Below are positions 26,085 to 34,880 of a stretch of 64,000 nucleotides of DNA, one piece after another (within the stretch, counting starts at the first letter, position 1; each line of letters begins with the position of its first letter). The DNA lies in NCBI GenBank assembly GCA_022800815.1, contig JAAWRC010000016.1, positions 1-64,000 on the forward strand. The letters run 5' to 3'. Below the pieces are notes generated by a model. The model had not been told where the DNA came from. It searched no databases and was given only the letters and a program-made list of their open reading frames with translations. The stretch is from Lachnospiraceae bacterium. GTDB lineage: Bacteria > Bacillota > Clostridia > Lachnospirales > Lachnospiraceae. The position numbers were made by a program, and so were the translations under genes.

Positions 26085-27488
26085 ATGGGAATCGTGATAA
26101 GCAATATCAGGGACGCCCTGGAGCGGGCTTCCCGCCTGACGGGGGACGTCTACCTTTACGGGACGGGACTTTGCGCAAAGAGCGTGTACTATGTTTTGAA
26201 AAAGCGGATGCACAGAGGGGCGGTCAGGGGATTTCTCCAGACGAAGCGCACGGTGGAAGAAGTGCTGGGTCTCCCCGTCCTGTCGGTGCAGGAATTCTCA
26301 AAGATTACAGGGGACGAAGTCTGCGTCATCATTGCCACGCAGGACAGGTATCGGGAAGAGATTACAAATACTTTGCGGGAATTGGGGATATCAGGTTATT
26401 GCGGGCTGGATTGGAAGGAACTGTCGGCGGACATCTGTAATATGGACGAGGCGGAGAGGGAATTGTTGTGGGACGCCTTTCCCTGGTACCGGCGTCTGCA
26501 GGATGCGGAGAGCAGGCGCGTGTTCACCTTTGCGGCCCTGGCAAAGCTAAGCTGTGACATCCGCTACTATCTCAGAATGCAGAAGGAGAGCGTTACCTCC
26601 AGGCGCACGGAGGGCGACGGGGACGGCGGATTTACGGTCGCCGACTGGGTGCGGTCAGGCAGATATCTGGAGGAGCGGGAAAATTTTCTCTATGTTCCGA
26701 GCTGGGCCGTTCTGAATTATCTGGGAATGCGCTATTTCGAGCTGGGGATATCCATTCGGGGAATCTGTACGGACAATGTTCTGATGCAGGAGACGTTTTG
26801 GCACGGCCTTCCGGTGGTCAGCCTGGAAAAGGCGGCATCCTTTGGTGCGGACGTGAACATTCTGCCGGGATGCGGGCAGAGATCCCTGAGCTATGCGGCG
26901 CTTGGGAAAATGCGGACCCTCGGATTTGGGGAGGAACGGATTCTGCTTCCCTGCGGCTCAGACAATCCATTGCAATACGGGATGCAGTATTTTGACGTGC
27001 CCGAATTGCGGCTTGGCGAGGACGAGGTGTTCGTCGATGCCGGCTGCTATGACTGCGGAACGGTTCAGCAATTCATAAATCAGACACAGGGCCGTTACAG
27101 GCATATTTACTCGTTTGAGCCGGACCAGGCCAGCTATGGGCGATGCCAGAACATCGGCAGGGCGAAAAAATATCATAATTTTACGCTGTGGAACAAGGGG
27201 CTTTGGTCCGGCGAGGCGGTTCTGCATTTCAGCAACGACGGGACGGCCCTGTCAAAGGTGTCGGAAACCGGAGACGTTGCGGTGGAAGTGGCGGCGCTGG
27301 AGGCCCTGAAAGGCTGTGCGGACATCATTCGCAGCCGCAAGCCGAAGCTTGCCATTTCCATTTATCACAAGGCGGCGGACTTTGTGGACATTCCGGCGTA
27401 TCTTTTGTCACTGGTGCCGGAATATAAGCTGTATTATCGGCATTATTCCCTGTATAAGTACGAAACGGTCCTGTATGCGATGGTTTAG
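26085..27488 (+). CDS. FkbM-family methyltransferase-like protein with N-terminal Rossmann module
   Basis: A 467-residue protein in three parts. Residues 1-110 are a Rossmann-like module (VYLYGTGLCAKSVYYVL, then VCVIIATQDRYREE) like that of the preceding gene. The middle, about 115-300, is unassigned. The C-terminal 160 residues match FkbM methyltransferases: EVFVDAGCYDCGTVQQF for SAM binding, YSFEPDQASYGRC and a final KLAISIYHKAADFVDIP. It probably methylates a sugar hydroxyl of the surface glycan. AAGGTGG lies 11 bases before the ATG at 26085. It ends 72 bases before the beta-propeller gene. Confidence 0.72.
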   Translation: MGIVISNIRDALERASRLTGDVYLYGTGLCAKSVYYVLKKRMHRGAVRGFLQTKRTVEEVLGLPVLSVQEFSKITGDEVCVIIATQDRYREEITNTLRELGISGYCGLDWKELSADICNMDEAERELLWDAFPWYRRLQDAESRRVFTFAALAKLSCDIRYYLRMQKESVTSRRTEGDGDGGFTVADWVRSGRYLEERENFLYVPSWAVLNYLGMRYFELGISIRGICTDNVLMQETFWHGLPVVSLEKAASFGADVNILPGCGQRSLSYAALGKMRTLGFGEERILLPCGSDNPLQYGMQYFDVPELRLGEDEVFVDAGCYDCGTVQQFINQTQGRYRHIYSFEPDQASYGRCQNIGRAKKYHNFTLWNKGLWSGEAVLHFSNDGTALSKVSETGDVAVEVAALEALKGCADIIRSRKPKLAISIYHKAADFVDIPAYLLSLVPEYKLYYRHYSLYKYETVLYAMV

Positions 27489-27559
27489 TGGTCCGCAGAG
27501 GCGGCGAGATTGCGCAAATCGTCTGGACGGGAAAAAATAAAAGGAATCAGGAGGAGCGG

Positions 27560-28756
27560 ATGAGGGATCTGAGACTGTCCTTTGCGGACGCATATGAAAC
27601 CGAGACGTCGTGGATCGTGGCCGAGACCCTGTGCAACGCCTGCTTTGAGTTGGATAAGGAGACGGGGCGGGTCAGTTATCTATTCTCGTTTGAGGGAGAA
27701 AAGCCGCTGCAGGCGGGCCTGTACCATCAAATTTATTCTTGCGGAAAAGACTTGTTTTTCGTGCCGGGGTATGCGAAGCGCATCTGTGCCTGGAACATGG
27801 ACACGGGGGAGCGGGCTTATTACCCCGTGACGGAGAGGGGGGACGCCGGGCACAGATACGTGGATTCCTGCCGGATCGGTGATGCGGTCTGGCTGCTGCC
27901 CTCCAGTCTCAGCCAGCCGATCGTGAAATTCGACATGAAACGCCGCAGGGCGGAATACTGGGAGGACTATGCGGAGGCCGTTCCGGAGGGGGCGGCGGAT
28001 AAAAAGCGGCCCGTCTTTTTCCGGCAGTACGCCAAAAACGGGACGGAAGTCCATGCGGTCGTCAGGGACAGCCCTTACATGGCGTGTTTCGATTTGGAAA
28101 ACAGGAAAGTCTCCGTAAAAAAGGTCGGGGATCGTCCGCTGACGGACCTCTGCCTTGACGGAACCGTGTTTTGGTTTTCCATGCGGGACGGCGACGACGT
28201 CCTCAGGTGGGAGGCGGACTCGGGAGCCATGGAAATTTATCCGTCGGAAACGTCCGGGGAGGGAAGGGGATATTCCAACCTCATAAAAGTTGGTGGGGAG
28301 ATTTTGCTGGTTCCGAATGTGGGAGGCCAGGTCATGAGGGTGAACCCCGCAGAAAAGAGGGTCGAGGCCTTTTGCGACCTTCCGGAGGAACTGGGGAGGA
28401 TGGGGGACGCAAGGGCCGGGTGGAGGAGGTTTTTCTCTTACCGGTGCGAAGGGAACCTCGTCAGGCTGTATCCCAATCAGGCGGACCGCATGGTGGACGT
28501 CCATGTGAGCGGGAGACGGGCCTCGGGCAGGGAATTCCATCTGGAGGAGAGCCAGTACCGGGACGTGTTCCGGAAGAAAATTCTGAATGCGCATTTTGCA
28601 AAGGAGCTGTCGGGGGAGAAGGCGGAAGCCATGGAAACCCCGGTGGCCGACCTGGACGCCTACCTCGCCTACGTGGCACAGGAGGGACGAAGAACGCAAA
28701 GGGTCGGTTCGGGCGGCTGCGGGGAAGCCATACACCGGGCGCTGGACTGCGATTGA
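27560..28756 (+). CDS. Beta-propeller-like protein of unknown function
   Basis: A 398-residue protein with repeated beta-rich units of about 45-50 residues. Each has a hydrophobic strand, a short turn and an Asp-x-x-x-x-x-aromatic ending: DLFFVPGYAKRICAWNMDT, AVWLLPSSLSQPIVKFDMK, VFWFSMRDGDDVLRWEAD and ILLVPNVGGQVMRVNPAEK. Five or six such units suggest a propeller. The last 70 residues are helical. No signal peptide is seen, so it acts in the cytoplasm. AGGAGG supports the start. As the last gene of the glycan cluster it may be a scaffold or sugar-sensing partner, but nothing in the sequence fixes a role. Confidence 0.6.
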   Translation: MRDLRLSFADAYETETSWIVAETLCNACFELDKETGRVSYLFSFEGEKPLQAGLYHQIYSCGKDLFFVPGYAKRICAWNMDTGERAYYPVTERGDAGHRYVDSCRIGDAVWLLPSSLSQPIVKFDMKRRRAEYWEDYAEAVPEGAADKKRPVFFRQYAKNGTEVHAVVRDSPYMACFDLENRKVSVKKVGDRPLTDLCLDGTVFWFSMRDGDDVLRWEADSGAMEIYPSETSGEGRGYSNLIKVGGEILLVPNVGGQVMRVNPAEKRVEAFCDLPEELGRMGDARAGWRRFFSYRCEGNLVRLYPNQADRMVDVHVSGRRASGREFHLEESQYRDVFRKKILNAHFAKELSGEKAEAMETPVADLDAYLAYVAQEGRRTQRVGSGGCGEAIHRALDCD

Positions 28757-28762
28757 CGAAGA

Positions 28763-28807
28763 AAGGGGCTGTCGGTTTTCATACCGATTTTAGCCCCTGT
28801 TTTTTTA
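28763..28807 (+). terminator. Rho-independent terminator of the glycan cluster
   Basis: AGGGGCT pairs with AGCCCCT, with an inner TCGGT/ACCGA pair, followed by seven T residues. It marks the end of the ten-gene transcript. Confidence 0.85.
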
Positions 28808-28891
28808 TTTCTGTCCGGCTCTGGAGTGATTCTGATGTCGGCAAAAGTGCCGGATAATCCGTAAAAATATCATCCATTTTTCTGTGAAATG

Positions 28892-28900
28892 TGATACAAT
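28892..28900 (+). promoter_or_regulatory. Extended -10 promoter of a short transcript
   Basis: TGATACAAT is an extended -10 element. No good -35 is present. With the terminator at 29047-29076 it would give a transcript of about 170 bases. Confidence 0.45.
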
Positions 28901-28952
28901 AAGGTAATTGCAGAGAGTTTAGCATGCTGATACGCAAACAGTGCGTGACCAT

Positions 28953-29027
28953 ATGAAAGCAATCTATTCAAAACAGACTCTGAAAAATAACTTTGAAGAA
29001 TGGCTGGAAGAGCAGATGAGAGAATGA
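28953..29027 (+). CDS. Possible 24-residue micro-ORF
   Basis: A short frame encoding a charged peptide (start MKAIYSKQTL, end EEQMRE) lies between an extended -10 promoter and a terminator. A still shorter frame at 28923 encodes ten residues and ends in an ATATGA overlap with this start, as in coupled translation. No clear ribosome binding site is seen for either, so the transcript could equally be a non-coding RNA. Confidence 0.25.
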   Translation: MKAIYSKQTLKNNFEEWLEEQMRE

Positions 29028-29046
29028 CTTTTGGACGGGAAAGCCG

Positions 29047-29076
29047 GAGGGTTCCTTTGTGAACCCTTTTTGTTTT
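29047..29076 (+). terminator. Rho-independent terminator
   Basis: GGGTTC, a six-base loop, GAACCC, then TTTTTGTTTT. Confidence 0.75.
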
Positions 29077-29176
29077 GGGCTCCAAACGGAAAAATTTTGT
29101 CAAAAAACCGCTTTTCTAGTGCGAAGCCTGTCTTTTTATGATAGAATACATGGGTAAAGGCAGGTGACGCAGAGGA

Positions 29177-32100
29177 ATGAAGGAGAGAATCAACCGTCTT
29201 GCAAAGGGGATCCTGGATTATGACGAGATCCAGGTCTCTTTTTCGACGACAAGGATAGAGGCGCCGGTGGTGTTCGACGAAAAGATGCGGGACGAGTTCC
29301 GCATTGTCTGCGAACAGGGGAAGCAGGTCAAGGGGCTTGTCTATTCCACCAACTACAGGGTGAGCCTGTTCAGTGACAATTTCGTGGGGAAGGACTGCCG
29401 GGTGGTCTACGAGGTGGATGCCTCCCATGCGGACGAGGACATCGCGGGGGAGTTCCAGATCGTGTGCGGCGGCGGGGAGTTTCGGATTCCTTACTGTTTT
29501 CACGTGTGTGCGGTGGACCCGGAGGGACGGCTGATCGAGACCCTGGAGGAATTCGCCGGGCTGGCGAGGGAGGACGGGGAGGAGGCGCTCCGTTTTTTTG
29601 AGTCCTCCGACTTTGCCAGGTGCCCCTTCATGCAGACGGCCGGGGTGCGGACCCTCTACGACGGCATCTGGGGCCGGGGGAACCGGCAGAATGCGCTGGA
29701 GGAGTTTCTGGTGGGGACGGGGACCAAGGAGCCTGTCCGTTTTTCCGTGAAGGAGAGAAAGAAGGAGTACCAGGTTCCGGCGGAGTCCTTTACGGACGCC
29801 TTTACCATCGTGCGGAGCACCTGGGGCTACACGAGGCTGGAGATCTCCTCGGACAGCCCGTGGCTCAAACTGGGCAGAAGAATGGTGACGGACCGGGAGT
29901 TTGAGGGAGAGGCGACCTGCCAGGTGCCCTACATGGTGGACCTGGACGGGCTCCACGGGGGGAAAAACTACGGCCGCATCCATATAAAGGGCGTTTACGG
30001 GGAGGAGGTCATTCCCGTTTTCGTCGTCATGCGCACCAACAGGCAGTGGGCGGACGGGATGAGCTGGAAACGGGATTTCGGGAATTTCGTTTCCCTTTAT
30101 CTGCGGCAGGAGACCGGGGAGTATGAGCGGAGCCTTCTGTTAAACAGCATGCAGACGGCTCTCTCCAGGGCCCATTCCACGGCGGCGGACCCTCGGAGGG
30201 TGCGGCTTTATCAGGCGGACGTGGCCCTTTTGCAGGAGAAGCGGGAGCAGGCCCGCCAGTTTCTGGGAGAGGTGCGGGAGGAGATCCTGGACAACCGGGA
30301 CCAGGACGTGGCCTCCTACTGTTATTACATGTATCTCAAGGCGAAGGAGAGCGGGGAGGCCGTGCAGCGGCAGACGCTGGTGAAGCTTTTGCGGCGGTAT
30401 TACGAGGATAACGTGGCTGCGGACATGGTCTTTTACATCCTGATGCAGATGGACGAGGAGCTACTGGAGAACGACAGCCTGGCCTTCTCCCGGCTGAAAG
30501 AGCATTTCCAGAACGGCTGCCGGAGCCCCTATCTGTATTTGGCGGCCTGCAGGCTGCTGGCGAAGAGCCCGGAGCTTTTGCGGGCCATGGAGGAGTTCGA
30601 GATCCAGAGCCTCTGGTTTGGCTGCAGACATCGCCTGGTCACGGAGGGGATGGCCGGGACGGCGGCCCTTAAGGCGCTGGAGGTGAAGGCGGCGAAGGGG
30701 CTCTACCTGCGGCTCTTGCAGAACCTGTATGGGCAGTACCCCTCCAAGGAGACGCTGACGGCGGTGTGCGCCCTGTTGATCCGCGGGGATGTGCGGGACA
30801 GGGAGGCCTTTTCCTGGTACGAGAGGGGCGTGGAGGAGGATGTCCATCTGACCCGCCTGTATGAGTATTATCTGTACGCCCTGCCGGAAGACTTTGCGGG
30901 GGCGCTGCCCCGGATCGTCCTCCTGTATTTTTCCTACAACCATACGCTGGACTACCGGGCCAGGGCGGTGCTTTACCTGAACGTTCTGGAGTTCATGCGG
31001 GATGACGAGGAGATCTACCGCATGTACGAGGGGCAGATTGAGAATTTTGCGGTGGAACAGCTGTTCCAGAGCCACATGAACCGTGACCTGGCGAAGATCT
31101 ACCGGGCCATGATCTTTCCGGAGATGATGGACGAGAAGATCGCCAGAGTCCTGCCCAGGCTCCTTTACGCAAAGGAGATCCGATGCGCCAACGACGGGAT
31201 GTGCCAGGCGGTGCTCTGTTACGAGGACGTGAAGGGGGAGACCTCCGTGCCCCTGAGGAAAGGCCGGGCCTACGTTCCCGTGTATCTGAAAAACGTGTAC
31301 GTGCTGTTCCAGGACGACTACGGGAACCGTTACTGCGGCGTCCCCTACGCCATGGAGGACATGATGGAGAGCGCCGAGCTGGAGGCGCGTACCCAGGAGT
31401 TGTTTCCGGGCCACGAGATGCTGCGGCTCCTGCGGTGCCGGAGGGCGCTGGAGAGAAAGCCGTACCGGCCGGAGGACATCGAGGTGTTCAAGGATATTTC
31501 CCAGGAGGAAAACATCCATGAGCTTTACCGGAGAAAGCTGGTCTCGGAGATCGTTTCCTATTATAACCGGGAGGAGGGCGACGAGGGCGACGAGTATCTG
31601 CTGAATCTGGACAAGCGGTTTCTTTCCGCCGAGGACCGGGTCAGGGTCATGGAGACGCTGATCACGAAGGATTTTTACGAGGAAGCCTACAAGATGGCGG
31701 TCCGCTACGGGTACAGGAGCTTAAGCCCCGGCAGGATCCTCAAGATGACGGCGAAAATGATTCTCAAACGGCATTTTGAGAAGGACGATTTTCTGCTGGC
31801 CATGGCCAATTACTGCTTTGAGCAGAACCGATACGACGAGGTGGTGCTGGAATATCTCTGCTGTCATTACAACGGCCTGTCCATCGCCATGCACCGGATC
31901 CTTTCGGCCGCGGCAGCGGGCGGCAGGGTTCCCATCTACGACATGCCGGAGCGGCTTCTGGGACAGATGCTCTTCGACGGGAGCCGGAATCATCTGGACC
32001 GGGTGTTCCGCTATTATATCGAGGGGAAATCCGTGGACGAGAGCCTGGTGAAGGCGTATCTGGTGGTGAAGAGCAGCCGCTATTTTGACGAGAGCGAGCC

Positions 32101-32707
32101 CTTCGACCGGGACGTGATCGGCTATATCGAGGTGCAGGCGGAGCAGCACGAGGTGCGGGAGGGACTCCCGGAGATCTGCATGCTGGCCCTGACCAAGTAT
32201 TACAGCATGTCGGAGAACCTGACCGAGAAGCAGGCGGCCCTCTGCCAGGAGATCATCGACGAGCTGTTTTCCCAAAAGATCGTGTTTGGATATTATAAAT
32301 ATCTGGCCCGGTTCATCGCACTTCCCAGGGACCTGATGGGGAAGACGGTGATCGAGTACCACGGCAGGAAGAACCAGAGCGTGTGGATCCACCAGCGGAT
32401 CCTGCCGGACGGCGGCGACGTGGTGGTGGAGACCATGCCCCACGTGTTCGGCGGATATTTTGTCAAGCTGGTGTCCCTGTTCTACGGGGAGACCATGGAA
32501 TATGAGATTTATGACGGCGGGGATGAGGCGGCGGCCAGGGGGACGGCCGCCTACAGCGGCGACGGGAACCCGCCTCCGGGAAGCCGGGTGGAGCGGCTGG
32601 ACGGACTCCTGAGGGTCCAGGCCTTTTATGACGATGCGCTGCATAAGCAGATGGAGGCCTATGCGGTCCGGGACGAGATGACGGAGCGGATGTTTGAATG
32701 TTTGTGA
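29177..32707 (+). CDS. DUF5717 family protein
   Basis: A 1176-residue protein that I match from memory to DUF5717, a family of large Clostridia proteins of unknown function. Residues 1-300 are beta-rich, with an immunoglobulin-like flavour (FSVKERKKEYQV, then YGRIHIKGVYGEEVIPVFVV). Residues about 310-1000 are helical repeats of TPR/HEAT character. The last 150 return to beta strands. There is no signal peptide or membrane segment. The ribosome binding site is weak (AGGTGACGCAGAGG). A degenerate -10 such as TATGAT at 29137 may drive it. It is followed within 17 bases by the DUF5716 gene, a pairing I expect to be conserved. Confidence 0.7.
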   Translation: MKERINRLAKGILDYDEIQVSFSTTRIEAPVVFDEKMRDEFRIVCEQGKQVKGLVYSTNYRVSLFSDNFVGKDCRVVYEVDASHADEDIAGEFQIVCGGGEFRIPYCFHVCAVDPEGRLIETLEEFAGLAREDGEEALRFFESSDFARCPFMQTAGVRTLYDGIWGRGNRQNALEEFLVGTGTKEPVRFSVKERKKEYQVPAESFTDAFTIVRSTWGYTRLEISSDSPWLKLGRRMVTDREFEGEATCQVPYMVDLDGLHGGKNYGRIHIKGVYGEEVIPVFVVMRTNRQWADGMSWKRDFGNFVSLYLRQETGEYERSLLLNSMQTALSRAHSTAADPRRVRLYQADVALLQEKREQARQFLGEVREEILDNRDQDVASYCYYMYLKAKESGEAVQRQTLVKLLRRYYEDNVAADMVFYILMQMDEELLENDSLAFSRLKEHFQNGCRSPYLYLAACRLLAKSPELLRAMEEFEIQSLWFGCRHRLVTEGMAGTAALKALEVKAAKGLYLRLLQNLYGQYPSKETLTAVCALLIRGDVRDREAFSWYERGVEEDVHLTRLYEYYLYALPEDFAGALPRIVLLYFSYNHTLDYRARAVLYLNVLEFMRDDEEIYRMYEGQIENFAVEQLFQSHMNRDLAKIYRAMIFPEMMDEKIARVLPRLLYAKEIRCANDGMCQAVLCYEDVKGETSVPLRKGRAYVPVYLKNVYVLFQDDYGNRYCGVPYAMEDMMESAELEARTQELFPGHEMLRLLRCRRALERKPYRPEDIEVFKDISQEENIHELYRRKLVSEIVSYYNREEGDEGDEYLLNLDKRFLSAEDRVRVMETLITKDFYEEAYKMAVRYGYRSLSPGRILKMTAKMILKRHFEKDDFLLAMANYCFEQNRYDEVVLEYLCCHYNGLSIAMHRILSAAAAGGRVPIYDMPERLLGQMLFDGSRNHLDRVFRYYIEGKSVDESLVKAYLVVKSSRYFDESEPFDRDVIGYIEVQAEQHEVREGLPEICMLALTKYYSMSENLTEKQAALCQEIIDELFSQKIVFGYYKYLARFIALPRDLMGKTVIEYHGRKNQSVWIHQRILPDGGDVVVETMPHVFGGYFVKLVSLFYGETMEYEIYDGGDEAAARGTAAYSGDGNPPPGSRVERLDGLLRVQAFYDDALHKQMEAYAVRDEMTERMFECL

Positions 32708-32723
32708 GTTTCGAGGTGGCAGG

Positions 32724-33986
32724 ATGCAGGAATTAGTGTTGGGGATCGACATATGTGACGATTACAGCCAGATCAGTTATTACAACCCGCAGATTTTTGA
32801 CGTGGAGAACATTGGCCTGACCGACGGGGAGGGCTCCTGCATGATCCCCACGGTGATCTGTAAGGAGAGAGGGAAGGATTCCTGGTATATCGGCGAGGAA
32901 GCCTGCCACTGCGCCCTCTACGGAAGGGGAGTCATGGTGGACGAGCTGGTGAAGCTGGCGGGAAAGGGCGGAACGGCCACCATCGAGGGGATCAAGTACA
33001 CGGCGGAGGACCTGCTTCAGATTTTTATCCGGCAGATCCTGGAGATCCCGATGGCCCGGCTGGGCGCTTCGGAGGTCGCCGCCGTGGTTTTCGCCTTCCA
33101 GGATAAAAGCAGCGACCTGATGGATACCATTATCCAGGTGACGGACGGGATGGGGATCCCCAGGGACCGGGTCCACATGGCGAACCATTCGGAGGCGTAC
33201 CTGTTTTACGTGATCAGCCAGAAGAAGGACCTCTGGATCAACCAGTCCTGCCTGTTCGACCTGTCGGAGACGGGGCTGCATTACTATGAGTTGAACGTGG
33301 TCCGGGGCAGGAGGCCCCCGGTGGTGGAGGTCAGGCATGAGGAGCTGGAGGACAGGTTCAACCTGGAGATCCTGGAGAAGCCGGAGGGAAGGAAGCTGGG
33401 GGACACCATTCTCACCCCCTGTGCGGAACGGCTTCTGCAGAAAAAGATCGTGACCTCCGTGTTCCTGACAGGGAAAGGCTTTGAGAGGAGCGAATGGGCG
33501 GCCGGTTTTCTGCAGCTTGTCTGCAATAAGCGGAGGACCTTTGCGGAACCGGGGCTTTTTGCCAAGGGGGCGGCCTACATGGCCTGCGATACCCTTCAGG
33601 AAACCAGTTCCTACCCTTACGTGTGTCTCTGCGAGGGGCGGCTCTCGTCGACCATCAGCATGCAGGTGAACCATGAGGGGAGGGAGCGGCAGCTGGTCCT
33701 GGCATCCGCAGGGAGCGACTGGTACGAGGCGAGGGCCTCGGCCTCCTTTATCCTGGATAACACGAACCAGCTGGAGTTCATGGTGACTCCGGTGGGAAAG
33801 GGCAGGCAGACGAAGCTGGTCATCTCCCTGGCGGAGTTTCCGGCCAGGCCCAACAAGACCACCAGGGTGGAGGTCATTGCGGCGTTCTTAAGTGAAAACC
33901 GGGTCAGCATCCGGGTCATCGACCGGGGATTCGGTGAATTTTTCCCGGAATCGGGCCAGATGATCCGGGAGGATTTTCAGATTTAG
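32724..33986 (+). CDS. DUF5716 family protein, actin/Hsp70-like ATPase fold
   Basis: A 420-residue protein with the landmarks of an actin/Hsp70-type ATPase: phosphate-1 LVLGIDICDDYSQISYY at the N-terminus, phosphate-2 CLFDLSETGLHYYEL near residue 180, and an adenosine motif VFLTGKGFERSEWA near 255. The final 100 residues are beta-rich, perhaps a substrate- or partner-binding part. The start at 32724 is chosen because GAGGTGG precedes it and the P1 motif begins at once. It lies between the huge DUF5717 protein and a TPR protein, which looks like an ATPase with a scaffold and a cochaperone-like partner. Confidence 0.72.
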   Translation: MQELVLGIDICDDYSQISYYNPQIFDVENIGLTDGEGSCMIPTVICKERGKDSWYIGEEACHCALYGRGVMVDELVKLAGKGGTATIEGIKYTAEDLLQIFIRQILEIPMARLGASEVAAVVFAFQDKSSDLMDTIIQVTDGMGIPRDRVHMANHSEAYLFYVISQKKDLWINQSCLFDLSETGLHYYELNVVRGRRPPVVEVRHEELEDRFNLEILEKPEGRKLGDTILTPCAERLLQKKIVTSVFLTGKGFERSEWAAGFLQLVCNKRRTFAEPGLFAKGAAYMACDTLQETSSYPYVCLCEGRLSSTISMQVNHEGRERQLVLASAGSDWYEARASASFILDNTNQLEFMVTPVGKGRQTKLVISLAEFPARPNKTTRVEVIAAFLSENRVSIRVIDRGFGEFFPESGQMIREDFQI

Positions 33987-34058
33987 CATGGCGGATACCG
34001 CCGGAAGCGAGGGTGCGGTCTTGCAGAGCGGTGTCGGTGTGAGACGGAAGAGGGCAGT

Positions 34059-34880
34059 ATGAGCGGATTGATCTTATGCAGCAGTAAAAAGGTAAAAAAT
34101 CCATATCCGGTGGACGAGCTGGGGATCTCCCTCCATTCCGGGGAGGAGCTCTGTTATTTCATCTACAACTACGTGTTTTTGCTGGAGCCGGATTTCATCA
34201 ATGAGCATCTCCTCTATTTTATCCGGACGGAGCTGGGGATGGAGAAGCTGGAGGAAAAGATACGGAAATGGGTGGCGGACCGGGCGGACATGGCCCAGGT
34301 CCTCTACATGATTCTGCAGGACATCCATTATTACGGCGAGTCGGAGCTGGGCGCCTTCAAGGTCCAGCTGGAGTGGATCCGGCGGGCGAAGCCCTCGGAG
34401 CGGGCCAAGAAAAAGGCGGATTATCTGTTACAGAAGCGCAAATACGCAGCGGCCATCCAGCTCTATGACGCCATTGCGGCCGGGGAGCCGGACAAGGGGA
34501 TGACGAGGGAGTTCATGGGGGCCCTCTACCACAACAAGGGGGTGGCCTGCGCCGGGCTGTTTGAATCGGAGCGGGCCCTGGAATGCTTTGAGAAGGCATA
34601 TGAACATCTGGAGCGGGAGGAGATCTTAAAGGAGATCTACATGCTCTGCCAGATGGACGAGGCCGCAGAGCTCCCCGAGGCCATGACGCTGGCCGTTTCG
34701 GCGGAGCAGCAGCTCAAGTGGCGGGAGGAGTACGAGACCCTTTACAAGCATCTGAAATACTCCGGCCGGGCGAGGGCCGTGGACGAGTTCTGGGAAAAGG
34801 ACTCCGTCCGCAGGAAGGCTGGGGTTCAGGAACTTTTGACCCGGTGGAAGCAGGAATACAGGGAGATGGCAAAGCTATGA
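34059..34880 (+). CDS. TPR-repeat protein of the DUF5717/DUF5716 unit
   Basis: A 273-residue, largely helical protein. Residues 120-200 contain two or three TPR-like hairpins (ADYLLQKRKYAAAIQLYDAI, then ALYHNKGVACAGLFESERAL, ECFEKAYEHLEREE). The first 100 residues hold a conserved-looking VKNPYPVDELGISLHSGEEL segment of unknown fold. It has no signal or membrane segment. It follows DUF5716 by 72 bases and shares four bases with the shikimate kinase gene (ATGA). TPR proteins usually mediate protein contacts, so it probably binds the ATPase or DUF5717. Confidence 0.7.
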   Translation: MSGLILCSSKKVKNPYPVDELGISLHSGEELCYFIYNYVFLLEPDFINEHLLYFIRTELGMEKLEEKIRKWVADRADMAQVLYMILQDIHYYGESELGAFKVQLEWIRRAKPSERAKKKADYLLQKRKYAAAIQLYDAIAAGEPDKGMTREFMGALYHNKGVACAGLFESERALECFEKAYEHLEREEILKEIYMLCQMDEAAELPEAMTLAVSAEQQLKWREEYETLYKHLKYSGRARAVDEFWEKDSVRRKAGVQELLTRWKQEYREMAKL

